Assembly (NCBI GenBank): GCA_963771295.1
Contig: CAVYTB010000004.1
Coordinates: 138,628-202,627 of the forward strand
Source of the DNA: Acidiferrum sp963771295
GTDB lineage: Bacteria > Acidobacteriota > Terriglobia > Acidiferrales > UBA7541
Direction: 5' to 3'
DNA: 64,000 bases
The notes below the pieces were generated by a model. The model did no database searches and was not told the origin of the DNA. It saw nothing but the letters and a program-made list of their open reading frames with translations. This document shows, in pieces, positions 8,746-17,984 of the stretch. Made by a program: the position numbers and the translations under genes. Every line of letters starts with the position of its first letter. The stretch's first letter is position 1.

Positions 8746-11700
8746 TTAATTTAGCATTTCCAGAGTCTGCAGAGCCAATTTGTGCTGCGGTTGTTGGCGC
8801 AGCAATGCCTGCAATACTTCTTTGGCTTTTTCCTTGTCGTTCAACACGACGTAGAGCTTGGCCAGATTGAGGTAGGCCTGGTCAAAGCTGGGAGCAACCT
8901 GGATGCACGTCTCGAACTGTTGCTTCGCTTCCGAATATCGCGATTGGCGCACGAGGAGGATGCCCAGATTATTCAAGGCTTCGGCATAATCGGGGCGCAG
9001 CGCAACGGCCTTGCTCAGATAATCGGCGGCGCGATCCAGCTGGTTCTGGCGGGCGTAGAGCATTCCGACACTGTAATTCGCTTCAGGATCGTTGGGCGAG
9101 GCGTCGAGAGCCTGCTGGAGGAGCTTTTGTGCGTCGGCCAGATTTCCTTTGCGACGCAGCAGATTCCCGAGGTTTAAGAGCGCGGTGACATAGGCTGGCC
9201 TGAACTGGATGGAGCGTTCAAAATTCTTGATGGCTTCATCTTCCTGGCCCTGCTGCGCGGAAACCATGCCGAGATTGTTCCAGGCTTCCGCATAGTTGGG
9301 GCGCAGCTTAACCGCTTGTTCGAGATAGCGGCGCGCGTCCGGCAGTGAGTTCCGTCGAAGGTACAGCGTTCCCAGGTTGTAGTAGGCGATTGGGTCATCG
9401 GGCTTTGCGAGAATCACTTGCTGGAATTCTGCTGCGGCCTCTTCGAGATAACCGCGTTGGAACATCGCGACGCCATAGGTGAGATCGTTGCGCTGGAACT
9501 CGTCCTGAAGGGGAGTGCCTTTCATGGGCAGCGCTTTCTGGAGAAATGCGGCGGGAGTATCGGGAATCGAGCGCAAGTCGTCCAGCAGATGCGCGGGATC
9601 GATTGTCGCTTGATAAACCTTGACGATCATACCGTCGCGATTCAAGAGGAACGAGGTGGGAAGCGCAAGGTCCCTGCGACGGTCGAACAAATAGCGATAG
9701 ATGATGTTGTAGACGCCGGCAAGGTGCGGAGTTGCCAGAAGAATGGACAACGAAATCTCTTGTTTGGCCGCAAACGAGCGAATCGCAGCCGAATCCTGGG
9801 GATCATCGAAATTGAGGCATAGAACGTGAAGGTTACGTGACGCGTATTCCGCCTGCTGCGTTTGGAGGAGACGCAACTGGTTGGCGCAATCGGGGGCCGC
9901 GGTCGCCCAGAAATGCAGCAGAACAAAGTTTCCGCGAAGCGACTTGAGTTCCTGCGCATTCCCAGCCAGATCCGGCAAAGAAAAGTCTGGAGCATGCAAC
10001 GGCTGGATCAGCCAGGTTTCGACGGAAAGAGGCAATGGTTCGATTGTGTGTGGCTCGCCTGCGCGCTCATACGCTGCAGGTGTGGCTGCAAACGGGGTTG
10101 CGCGGAATTCCTCGGCGCCTTCCTTCAGTGCGATACGATGATTGGCAGGCAATTTTTCGAAAACTTGCGTCAGGCCGTTTGCCCAACGAACGCTGGCACG
10201 CACGACGCCTTGCGTGTTTCCCAAGCCAAAGAAGAGTTCCTTGGTGTGTTGCGACAAAAAGCCGGAACCGGCTTGCAGATATTTGGTCTGGCGATGGCCG
10301 GCCGATTCGACAGTGACGGCGGTGCCGATCGCATCGCGATTGCTGTTTGTACCCTGCAAGCGAAACGCGATGGAAGCGCCGATGTCCTTCATGGCATTGT
10401 GTAAAATCCGGATTTGCGGCGCGGTGCGGTTTTTCAGAATAATTTCCAAGCGCCCATCGCGATCGATGTCGGCGAGTGCAAATGTGCGGCTGTCGTCGAT
10501 GAAATCCAGGCCAGCGACGCCGGAAATATCGGAGAACGTGCCGTCCTGGTTGTTCCAGTAGAAGACATTTCTCTCGAAGCCGTTCCAGGTTGCGTCCGAA
10601 CGGATGGCCTCGTTAATCGCGTTCCAGCCGCGCTCATAGCTTTCTGAAGGAGTGGCGTTCGCCGGAGATTTTGCGACCACTTGGCGCCAGAAAAAACTGG
10701 AGGCATCGAGGGCGTTGTGGCCGGAGATGTAGCCGTTGGCGATGTAGAGATCCGGGTAGCCGTCGTGGTCAAAGTCCCACGCATCGGTGGACCACGACCA
10801 GCGGCCCATTTCGACCCCGGCTTGTGCAGCCACATTCTGGAACTTTCCGTCCCCCAGATTGCGGTACAGCGAATTGCCAATCATGTGGCGCCGATAAAGC
10901 GCGCGAATGTTTTTGGGTTCTTGAGCGTGAAAATGTGGCTGGCCAAAAACGCGCATGCCCGCAGCGACCCACATGCCTGCGGCGTAGATGTCTTGCTTTC
11001 CATCGTTGTCGAAATCCAGCCAGCAGGCGCTCATGCCCGCTCCGGCTTCGTCGACTTTGGCATCGGTAGAGGCGGCGGCAAATGTTCCGTCACCTTTGTT
11101 GCGATACAGATTGTTGCGGCCAAAATCATTCACGACATACAAATCCGGCCAGCCGTCGGAGTTGCAGTCGCCCCAGGTACACGCGAAGGTGTAGCGATCG
11201 TTCTCGACGTTTAATCCGGCAGCTAGGGTTCGGTCTTGAAACGTTCCGTTTCCTTCGTTGTGGAACAGAAAGTTTGGAGGACCGTTGCGCGCGTCGAAAT
11301 AGGGAACGGGATAGTGGTATTGATCGAGTCCGAGATAGTAGGTGTAGAGACCAAAATAGACATCCAGTCGCCCGTCGCGGTCGTAGTCGGCGATTGCGGC
11401 GTGTGTGAAAGTTCCTTGCGGAGGCTGCGCAAACTTGAACGCGTCGCGCTGGAGAGAAAATTTTCCGTTTCCCTGATTCAGAAATAGCAGAGGGCCGCTA
11501 CCACAGACCACGAGTAGATCCTGAAGACCGCGATTCCGAAAATCCGCAAAGAGGGCACACGCGGTTCCATCCAGGACACCGACGCCTGCAGCTTCCGTTA
11601 CGTCTTCGAAAGTTCCATCGCCGCGATTGCGGTACAGGCGGTTGGGAAGTCCCGGAGGCTGGCAGACATAGAGATCATCCAGACCATCATTGTCGAAGTC

Positions 11701-12582
11701 GCCGGCGGCGAGACCACGATTGCCGTAAACGTCGATGCCGACGGCGCCGTCTAGAATCGTGCGCCAGTAGTCCATTCCATGAATCATCTGGCTTTGGTAG
11801 GAGTCGGTGTGTCCGAGGGCTTGTTGGGTGACATCAAGGAAAATGGGTTGTTGCGCGCGGCTGAAAGATTCTTGTGTCGCGGTCCAGCGATGGACACGCC
11901 AGCCGGTAGCGTCGACATATCGCCACTCCGTGGACCAATAGCCGATGCGTTCCTCGCGCTGTGAGTCGCGGAGCTGGCCAACAAAGTCGTAGCGAATCTC
12001 GGCGCGGACGTTCAAAGGAGAGTCGGAGGTCTGCTCGATTCCCACGATTTGAAATTCCGCCGTTTCTGCGCGCGTAAACGGTGCGAAGTAAGCTTGCATT
12101 TGCTGAAGAAAGTGATCTCGGCCCAACAGCGCTTCGTTCGCGAAGCTTCTTTTGCCGGCGGTAATCCCATTTGCCGAGCGCAGTGTTTTCTCCTGCGTTG
12201 CATTGAGCGAGACGGCCTGGAGCGACGAGTCCAGTAATTTCGCAAGGACGTTCAAGCTTGCCGGGCTCGATCGCAGCTCACGCGCCCATTCTTCCAGGTG
12301 CCGCGCGATTTCCGCGGCATACTTTTCCGCGACGAATTCGTCGCTGCCCGGCGGGATATACCGAAGAACATCATCCAGCGGAGATTTCGCGGGATAGTGC
12401 GGGGTCAATCGAAAATCCGCCAGCGGGAAGGATGAACCTGGGTCCTGGAGTGTTCCAGGAGACAAGGAGCGAAATGCCGCGGAATGCAGCGGCGCCGGGA
12501 GATACAACAAGGGAGCCCAGCGCAGCGTTGCCAGAAAAGTTCGGCGCGACACTAACCGTTGATTCTCTTTTTTATGCGGCAT
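8746..12582 (-). CDS. Exported fusion: FG-GAP/VCBS propeller + ASPIC/UnbV + thioredoxin-fold + TPR
   Basis: 1278-aa multidomain protein. From the chosen ATG there is a TAT-like leader (SRRTFL), an unassigned N-terminal region, VCBS/FG-GAP repeats (about 285-735), an ASPIC/UnbV domain (about 745-815, GTNSNRDAIGTAV), a TlpA/AhpC-like thioredoxin fold (about 870-1000) and seven or so TPR units to the end. In the thioredoxin-fold segment the usual WCxxC site reads WATAAPDC (892-899), so the first, nucleophilic Cys is missing and only the second remains. A longer frame would need a TTG start 63 bases upstream. It is first in the minus-strand block, 51 bp ahead of the TPR gene. Confidence 0.87.
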   Translation of the reverse strand: MPHKKENQRLVSRRTFLATLRWAPLLYLPAPLHSAAFRSLSPGTLQDPGSSFPLADFRLTPHYPAKSPLDDVLRYIPPGSDEFVAEKYAAEIARHLEEWARELRSSPASLNVLAKLLDSSLQAVSLNATQEKTLRSANGITAGKRSFANEALLGRDHFLQQMQAYFAPFTRAETAEFQIVGIEQTSDSPLNVRAEIRYDFVGQLRDSQREERIGYWSTEWRYVDATGWRVHRWTATQESFSRAQQPIFLDVTQQALGHTDSYQSQMIHGMDYWRTILDGAVGIDVYGNRGLAAGDFDNDGLDDLYVCQPPGLPNRLYRNRGDGTFEDVTEAAGVGVLDGTACALFADFRNRGLQDLLVVCGSGPLLFLNQGNGKFSLQRDAFKFAQPPQGTFTHAAIADYDRDGRLDVYFGLYTYYLGLDQYHYPVPYFDARNGPPNFLFHNEGNGTFQDRTLAAGLNVENDRYTFACTWGDCNSDGWPDLYVVNDFGRNNLYRNKGDGTFAAASTDAKVDEAGAGMSACWLDFDNDGKQDIYAAGMWVAAGMRVFGQPHFHAQEPKNIRALYRRHMIGNSLYRNLGDGKFQNVAAQAGVEMGRWSWSTDAWDFDHDGYPDLYIANGYISGHNALDASSFFWRQVVAKSPANATPSESYERGWNAINEAIRSDATWNGFERNVFYWNNQDGTFSDISGVAGLDFIDDSRTFALADIDRDGRLEIILKNRTAPQIRILHNAMKDIGASIAFRLQGTNSNRDAIGTAVTVESAGHRQTKYLQAGSGFLSQHTKELFFGLGNTQGVVRASVRWANGLTQVFEKLPANHRIALKEGAEEFRATPFAATPAAYERAGEPHTIEPLPLSVETWLIQPLHAPDFSLPDLAGNAQELKSLRGNFVLLHFWATAAPDCANQLRLLQTQQAEYASRNLHVLCLNFDDPQDSAAIRSFAAKQEISLSILLATPHLAGVYNIIYRYLFDRRRDLALPTSFLLNRDGMIVKVYQATIDPAHLLDDLRSIPDTPAAFLQKALPMKGTPLQDEFQRNDLTYGVAMFQRGYLEEAAAEFQQVILAKPDDPIAYYNLGTLYLRRNSLPDARRYLEQAVKLRPNYAEAWNNLGMVSAQQGQEDEAIKNFERSIQFRPAYVTALLNLGNLLRRKGNLADAQKLLQQALDASPNDPEANYSVGMLYARQNQLDRAADYLSKAVALRPDYAEALNNLGILLVRQSRYSEAKQQFETCIQVAPSFDQAYLNLAKLYVVLNDKEKAKEVLQALLRQQPQHKLALQTLEMLN

Positions 12583-12687
12583 CCCGGATGCTCGTGAATC
12601 CTCGCCCCAGCGTGGAATGCTAGCATCCAAACGAAATGGGGCCAAACTGGGCGGTTTCTGGATTTAAAGATGGAAGAATAGAAGCCG

Positions 12688-13689
12688 CTAGGATTTCACC
12701 GGGCCTGAAGAATTGCCCACGATGAGTTCGGCGTGGATTTCGTACTCCCGGCCTTGCGGATTGGTTGAACTGCAAAGCTCATGAAGCGCGTCAGCTGCCA
12801 TCTGTCCCAGCAAATCTCGATGGATGTCCACGGTAGTGATAGAGGGGTTGCTGTATTCTGCGAGGCGCGTGCGGTCGAAGCCGGTCACTGATATATCTTC
12901 AGGGATGCGATATCCCGCGGAAATTAGGCCCTTCATGACACCCACGGCCGTAAGGTCGTTGACAGCCATCACCGCTGTGGGGACCAGCGACATTTTTCCG
13001 ATGGCCAGACCGGCGGCAAGTCCGCCTTCAAAGCGCAGGTCGCCATGCAGGACGGGGCCGGGTTCCATGCCGAAGGAGCGCATGGCTTTCTCGTACGACT
13101 CCAACCGCGCGATGTTGGATTTTAGTTTCGGGCGGCCGGCGACGAATGCGATCTTGCGATGCCCTTGTTGATGCAAATGTTTGACGACCAGCTCAATTCC
13201 AGAGGCGTAGTCGATTCGCAGAGTGCTGACGTATCCGCGAGCGGGCGCGAGATCCAGAAATGTGACGGCAATTTTTCTGTGCGTCAATTCGTTGATCAAG
13301 CGCGCGCTGATTTCTGAAGTCATGATGGCCACGCCGCTGACGCTGTGCGCCATCATGCGGCTGGCCGCTTCCTGCGTGCGGCGCGGATTGTAATCGGTGT
13401 CGCTGAGGACAGCTTCGTAACCGAGCTGGCGTGTGCGAGCCAGAAAACTTTTGATGACCTCAGGGAAAAAAGGATTTTCAATATCGGAGACGATGATTCC
13501 CAAGGTGCGTGTGTCGCGAGAAGCCAGACGGCGCGCGTGAATGTTCGGCAGATAACCGAGGCGTTTTACCGTGGAGAGAACCAGGCCTTGAGTCCTGCGG
13601 CCGACTTTGCCACGTTTATTCAGAACATTGGAAACGGTCGCGGTAGATACGCCTGCAGCTTTTGCCACATCTCGTATCGTTAGACCCAT
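12688..13689 (-). CDS. LacI-family transcriptional repressor
   Basis: 333-aa regulator. The N-terminal helix-turn-helix reads TIRDVAKAAGVSTATVSNVL, followed by the hinge and a periplasmic-binding-protein-like effector domain (GIIVSDIENPFFPEV, AVMAVNDLTAVGVM, SVTGFDRTRLAEYSNPSITTV). The chosen start puts the HTH at residue 3 as in the family; the frame runs 34 codons further upstream, but that extension is not LacI-like. It is divergent from the TonB-dependent receptor and galactosidase genes, and a LacI-type dyad lies in their promoter, so control of that locus by a galactoside-derived ligand is the natural inference. Confidence 0.93.
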   Translation of the reverse strand: MGLTIRDVAKAAGVSTATVSNVLNKRGKVGRRTQGLVLSTVKRLGYLPNIHARRLASRDTRTLGIIVSDIENPFFPEVIKSFLARTRQLGYEAVLSDTDYNPRRTQEAASRMMAHSVSGVAIMTSEISARLINELTHRKIAVTFLDLAPARGYVSTLRIDYASGIELVVKHLHQQGHRKIAFVAGRPKLKSNIARLESYEKAMRSFGMEPGPVLHGDLRFEGGLAAGLAIGKMSLVPTAVMAVNDLTAVGVMKGLISAGYRIPEDISVTGFDRTRLAEYSNPSITTVDIHRDLLGQMAADALHELCSSTNPQGREYEIHAELIVGNSSGPVKS

Positions 13690-13781
13690 AAAAGCAGAGA
13701 CCAGATCCTCGAGCATCGATGCAGGTTCGCGCGGCGAGAGAATAAACCTGTCGAGGGCAGAGTATAAATGAAAAAATCTGC

Positions 13782-13810
13782 TTGACAACATGCAAAACAG
13801 TGTGTATTAC
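13782..13810 (+). promoter_or_regulatory. Sigma70-type promoter for the TonB-dependent receptor locus
   Basis: A perfect -35 TTGACA, a 17-base spacer and -10 TATTAC. The expected transcription start is about 230 bases before the receptor ATG, giving a long 5' leader. No other comparable promoter is seen in this 350-bp intergenic region. Confidence 0.7.
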
Positions 13811-13822
13811 TTTTGCCCAAGG

Positions 13823-13834
13823 TTAAGCGGTTAA
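13823..13834. promoter_or_regulatory. Candidate LacI-family operator
   Basis: TTAAGCGGTTAA: TTAA half-sites around a central CG with one mismatched pair, the usual layout of LacI/GalR operators (family knowledge). It starts 12 bases after the -10, at or just past the expected transcription start, where bound repressor would block initiation. The repressor is encoded on the other side of the same intergenic region. Confidence 0.6.
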
Positions 13835-14045
13835 TTTGTTTTGTTGGGGTGCCTGGTAGTGGGTTTCCAAACCCAATTCCGGGTATTTTCGCGTTTTAGG
13901 TGGTTTAAGAAAATGGTGCCGTGACGTCATTGCGGCCGCACGACTCAGGATTTCCTGACGGGGATTCCTTCTGCCGGGTCGCAGGCGCGTTTCGTCGGAT
14001 TGAAACGGTTGTATTCTGACGAGTCGAAAAAAGTGGGGAGGCGGC

Positions 14046-17000
14046 ATGAAGTTCAGGATGAACGTTTTTGGTAGCTACAGTTTCGCCTTATTGCTTTCAC
14101 TGACAATTCTGGTTTTTGTCGCACGGCCACTGCACGCGCAGGTCGATGCCGGTTCGATATTGGGGACGATAACGGACCCGTCGGGCGCGGTAATCAGCGG
14201 CGCCACGGTGGCACTGACGAACGAAGGGACAGGCGCGAGCCTGTCAACCACGACCGGTTCCGACGGGCTGTACAAGTTCTCTCCTGTGCGCATTGGCTCC
14301 TACAAGATCGACGTTAGCTATCAAGGGTTCCAATCGATGACCGCCAAGGGAGTAACCGTCAACGTCGGGGCGGACGTGGTGCAGAATTTCACGATGAAGC
14401 CGGGGAGCGTTTCTCAGTCGGTTGAAGTGTCGGCTGCGCCACCGCTTCTGGAATCGCAGAGCGCATCTGTGGGCCAGGTGGTTGACTCCAAAAGCGTGAA
14501 CGATCTTCCTCTGAACGGCAGGAATTTTACGTTCCTCGCGCAGATCGCCGCGGGTGTGAACACGCCGCAGGCCGACACGCGTGGTAACGCCGCCAGTGGC
14601 GCGTTCGCCGCCAACGGCTTGCGCCCGTCGCAGAATAACTACTTGCTGGACGGTATCGACAATAACTCCGACACGGTGGATTTTCTTAATGGCACGAACT
14701 ACATCGTTCTTCCTCCGGTGGACGCCGTCCAGGAATTCAAAGTGCAGACTTCTGACTTCAGCGCGGAGTTTGGCCGCTCTGGAGCCGCGGTTTTGAATGC
14801 GACGATCAAATCCGGCACGAACGACTTCCACGGCACATTATGGGAATTCTTCCGCAACGACGTGCTGGACGCAGCGGATTGGTTTGAAAATGCAGGGAAT
14901 ATCAAGAAGGGCGCTCTGCAACAGAACCAGTTTGGAGTGGCAGCCGGCGGCCCGGTCATAATTCCGCACGTGTTTAACGGCCGAAACAAATTGTTTATCT
15001 TCGGCGATTATGAAGGGTTCCGCAGGGTTCAGGGACAAACTCAGACTGGAACAGTGCCCACCGTTGCCGAACGCAACAGCGGTTTCACCGACTTCTCGGA
15101 TCTCATCTCTGGTCAGACCAGTGGCAAGGCACAGACCGACATTCTGGGGCGCATTCTGCCACCGGGAACCATCATGGATCCCGCTACGACTCGTGCCGTT
15201 ACTGCGAACCTTCCCGACCCGGTGACTGGATTGATGGCAACCTCGACAGGTTATGTTCGGGATCCGTTTGGTTCGCTTGGAATGGCGGGATGCCCAATTA
15301 ATACAACCAATTTCGGCGGCGGCAACGTATCCGCTTGCGCACTGAATCAGATTCCACTGGGACGGCTAGATGCGAATGCTATTGCATTGATGAAACTCTA
15401 TCCGCTTCCGACCACCGGTTCGCTGCTCTCAAATTACGCGACTTCTCCAAAGCTTTACGAGCACCGCAACGCCTTTGACGTCCGCATGGACGCCAATATG
15501 AGCGACAAGAATCAAGTCTTCTTCCGATTCAGCTATGTGGACGACCCACAATTCATTCCCGGTCTTTTCGGCGGGATAGCGGACGGTGGCGCCTTCCAGC
15601 AAGGTGATCAGACGGCGATCGCTCAGCAGGGCGCGCTTGGCTGGACGCACACATTTTCACCGACTTTGATCAACGAGGCACGAGTCGGGTTTAACTACCT
15701 GCATACCACGCGCGAAGGACCAGTCTCGAACGAACTGGGCATTCCCGATCAGTATGGCATTCAGGACGTTCCGCAAGTGCCAGGCAATGGAGGTCTGCCG
15801 GCGTTCGGCATCGGCGGCTTGTCGACCTTGGGCAGCAACGCGTTTTTGCCCTCAAACGAGGTCAGCCAGACCCTGCAGCTGACGGACGATATAACCAAGA
15901 TTTTTGGGAAACACACTTTCAAGATGGGCTTCGAATGGCAGCACGTGAAGTTCACCACCTTGCAGCCACCCTGGTCGCACGGTGAATTCGATTACAACGG
16001 TGCTTTCACGGACGTTGCCGGAGGTTCCAATTCATCGAACACCGGCCGCGCGGACTTCCTGTTGACGCCAACCCCATTTCCAACCACGGGTCCGTACGCC
16101 GGCGCTGCCGGCGGAGTGAATTATGTAGGCGGCTCCAGCCAGGTGTACCTGTCGAATATCGCCTTGACCGACGATGGCAAAAATTACTGGGGCGGTTATG
16201 TGAACGATAGCTGGAAGGTGAACGCCAAGCTGACCGTTAATTTAGGTTTGCGTTATGACTACTTTGGCCTGGTCGGTGAGAATCACTCGAATCAGGCGAA
16301 CTACGTGCCGAATGCCCTAGGCAATCCGGTGTACCTGATTCCGAACGGGCCGAATGCGGGTAACCTGTCACCAAGTTTTATTTCCGTGCTTGGACAGTCG
16401 GGCGTGTCGATACTGACGACCAGCGCATACGGCGCCGGACTAGGGCACTCGCAAACGACCAATTTTGCTCCACGAATCGGCCTAGCATACCAAGTCAATC
16501 CCAAGCTGGTGGTACGTGCTGGATGGGGCATCTTCTACAACGGCTTTGAGAATCGCGGATATTCGCCGAACATTGGTGAAAACTATCCATTCCAATTCCA
16601 GTTTAACTTCCCGGCACCAAACAGTGTCAGCCCGTATATATTCACGACGACGAGCGGCACCCCCTGCCCGACGGCGGGTCCCGGCGGTTCCGCGACGTTT
16701 GAAACGGGATTCTCGTGCACGCCACTCAGCCCACAGCTGGTGAACGCCAACGGACTGGCATTGCTGGGGATTCAGTTCAACTACCAAACTCCATACAACA
16801 TGGGCGCCAACCTGACGATGCAATACCAGATCACGCCGACGTTGGCATTGACGGCGGGTTACGTGGGCACGAATGCGCGCCATCTGGAAGTGTTTCCCAA
16901 TACGACGAACAGCATCTCAACGATTAGCTACTACAATACTTCGACCTCGAGCCTCATTCCGTATCCGAGTTTAGGACGGAATCCCAGCTATGCAGCTACG

Positions 17001-17879
17001 GAAGGAAACAGCAACTACTACGGATTGCTGGTGACGCTGGAAAAACGGTTCGCGAACGGGCTGAACTTCCTGGCGAACTACACTTATTCGAAAACGCTGA
17101 CGGACGCACATGACTTGCTCAATGGTGGGAGCGTCGGCTTTGGGTCCAATGCTGTGAACGGATACCGTGCGCCGGCGGTTCCTGGCTACGGAATCCACGC
17201 GGATTACGGGCTGGCTCCCTTCGACATCCGAAACGTGTTCCACTTCAGCGGGGGATATCAATTGCCGTTCGGTAAGGGACAGAAATACATGTCGGACGCC
17301 ACGGGGATCAAAAACCAAATTGTCGGAGGCTGGAGTGTGAACTGGCTGATGACATTTGAGGGTGGTCAGCCGATTACCCTCACGTGTCCATCGACTACAG
17401 CGGCAGGCTTGAGCTGCGGTGTGCTTCGCGTGCCAGGCCAGCCTTTGAAGCTTGGACTGCATACCGACTCGAACGGCAAGCTGAGCTGGTTCGGCAATCC
17501 GAACGCATTCAATCAACCTTGCCAGATCGGGCAAACAGGCGCACCGCTCACCGATTCCCCGGTGGGCTGCATACCATTAACCGGCACAGCGGCGCTCGGC
17601 GGCTTATTGCAGGTGCCGGGACCGCCATTCAGCAGGGTGGACTTCTCAATCTTCAAGAATTTCCCGATTAAAGAGAGCGTGTACCTGCAATTCCGAACGG
17701 AATTCTTTAACATCGCGAACCATCCTACTTTCAATGCTCCGAATTTCGGCGGCAACGGAGTGGTGGCGGTATCCGGTTCGGGCGATTACACCAGTTCGGC
17801 ATTCGGTGAAATTGGCTCAACGCGAAGCGACCCGTATGACGCAAGGCAGATCCAATTCGCGCTTAAGCTGTATTTCTAA
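14046..17879 (+). CDS. TonB-dependent receptor, Oar-like, with carboxypeptidase-regulatory-like domain
   Basis: 1277-aa outer-membrane protein. Signal peptide to about residue 32 (RPLHAQ); an N-terminal carboxypeptidase-regulatory-like/Ig domain (GSILGTITDPSGAVISGATV); a plug (NDLPLNGRNFTFLAQIAAGV, then YLLDGIDNN); and a long beta-barrel ending QIQFALKLYF with an aromatic C-terminal residue as expected for BAM substrates. Start supported by GGGGAGG seven bases upstream. This is the large receptor type expanded in Acidobacteria. Its place at the head of a galactosidase gene set under LacI-type control suggests that it imports galactosides or oligosaccharides; substrate is inference. Confidence 0.93.
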   Translation: MKFRMNVFGSYSFALLLSLTILVFVARPLHAQVDAGSILGTITDPSGAVISGATVALTNEGTGASLSTTTGSDGLYKFSPVRIGSYKIDVSYQGFQSMTAKGVTVNVGADVVQNFTMKPGSVSQSVEVSAAPPLLESQSASVGQVVDSKSVNDLPLNGRNFTFLAQIAAGVNTPQADTRGNAASGAFAANGLRPSQNNYLLDGIDNNSDTVDFLNGTNYIVLPPVDAVQEFKVQTSDFSAEFGRSGAAVLNATIKSGTNDFHGTLWEFFRNDVLDAADWFENAGNIKKGALQQNQFGVAAGGPVIIPHVFNGRNKLFIFGDYEGFRRVQGQTQTGTVPTVAERNSGFTDFSDLISGQTSGKAQTDILGRILPPGTIMDPATTRAVTANLPDPVTGLMATSTGYVRDPFGSLGMAGCPINTTNFGGGNVSACALNQIPLGRLDANAIALMKLYPLPTTGSLLSNYATSPKLYEHRNAFDVRMDANMSDKNQVFFRFSYVDDPQFIPGLFGGIADGGAFQQGDQTAIAQQGALGWTHTFSPTLINEARVGFNYLHTTREGPVSNELGIPDQYGIQDVPQVPGNGGLPAFGIGGLSTLGSNAFLPSNEVSQTLQLTDDITKIFGKHTFKMGFEWQHVKFTTLQPPWSHGEFDYNGAFTDVAGGSNSSNTGRADFLLTPTPFPTTGPYAGAAGGVNYVGGSSQVYLSNIALTDDGKNYWGGYVNDSWKVNAKLTVNLGLRYDYFGLVGENHSNQANYVPNALGNPVYLIPNGPNAGNLSPSFISVLGQSGVSILTTSAYGAGLGHSQTTNFAPRIGLAYQVNPKLVVRAGWGIFYNGFENRGYSPNIGENYPFQFQFNFPAPNSVSPYIFTTTSGTPCPTAGPGGSATFETGFSCTPLSPQLVNANGLALLGIQFNYQTPYNMGANLTMQYQITPTLALTAGYVGTNARHLEVFPNTTNSISTISYYNTSTSSLIPYPSLGRNPSYAATEGNSNYYGLLVTLEKRFANGLNFLANYTYSKTLTDAHDLLNGGSVGFGSNAVNGYRAPAVPGYGIHADYGLAPFDIRNVFHFSGGYQLPFGKGQKYMSDATGIKNQIVGGWSVNWLMTFEGGQPITLTCPSTTAAGLSCGVLRVPGQPLKLGLHTDSNGKLSWFGNPNAFNQPCQIGQTGAPLTDSPVGCIPLTGTAALGGLLQVPGPPFSRVDFSIFKNFPIKESVYLQFRTEFFNIANHPTFNAPNFGGNGVVAVSGSGDYTSSAFGEIGSTRSDPYDARQIQFALKLYF

Positions 17880-17900
17880 CAGACCCTAACACACCACGGA

Positions 17901-17928
17901 TAAAGGTGCTTCGAGAGAGGCGCCTTTA
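17901..17928 (+). terminator. Terminator-like hairpin after the receptor gene
   Basis: TAAAGGTGC and GCGCCTTTA form a nine-pair stem (one G-U) with a ten-base loop, beginning 21 bases after the receptor stop. It is followed by only a short T run, so it may attenuate rather than fully end transcription into the genes behind. Confidence 0.6.
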
Positions 17929-17984
17929 TTTCGATCTTCAGGTGCCGGCCCGGCCTTGCAGCACCGTGATACCATGCAGGAATT

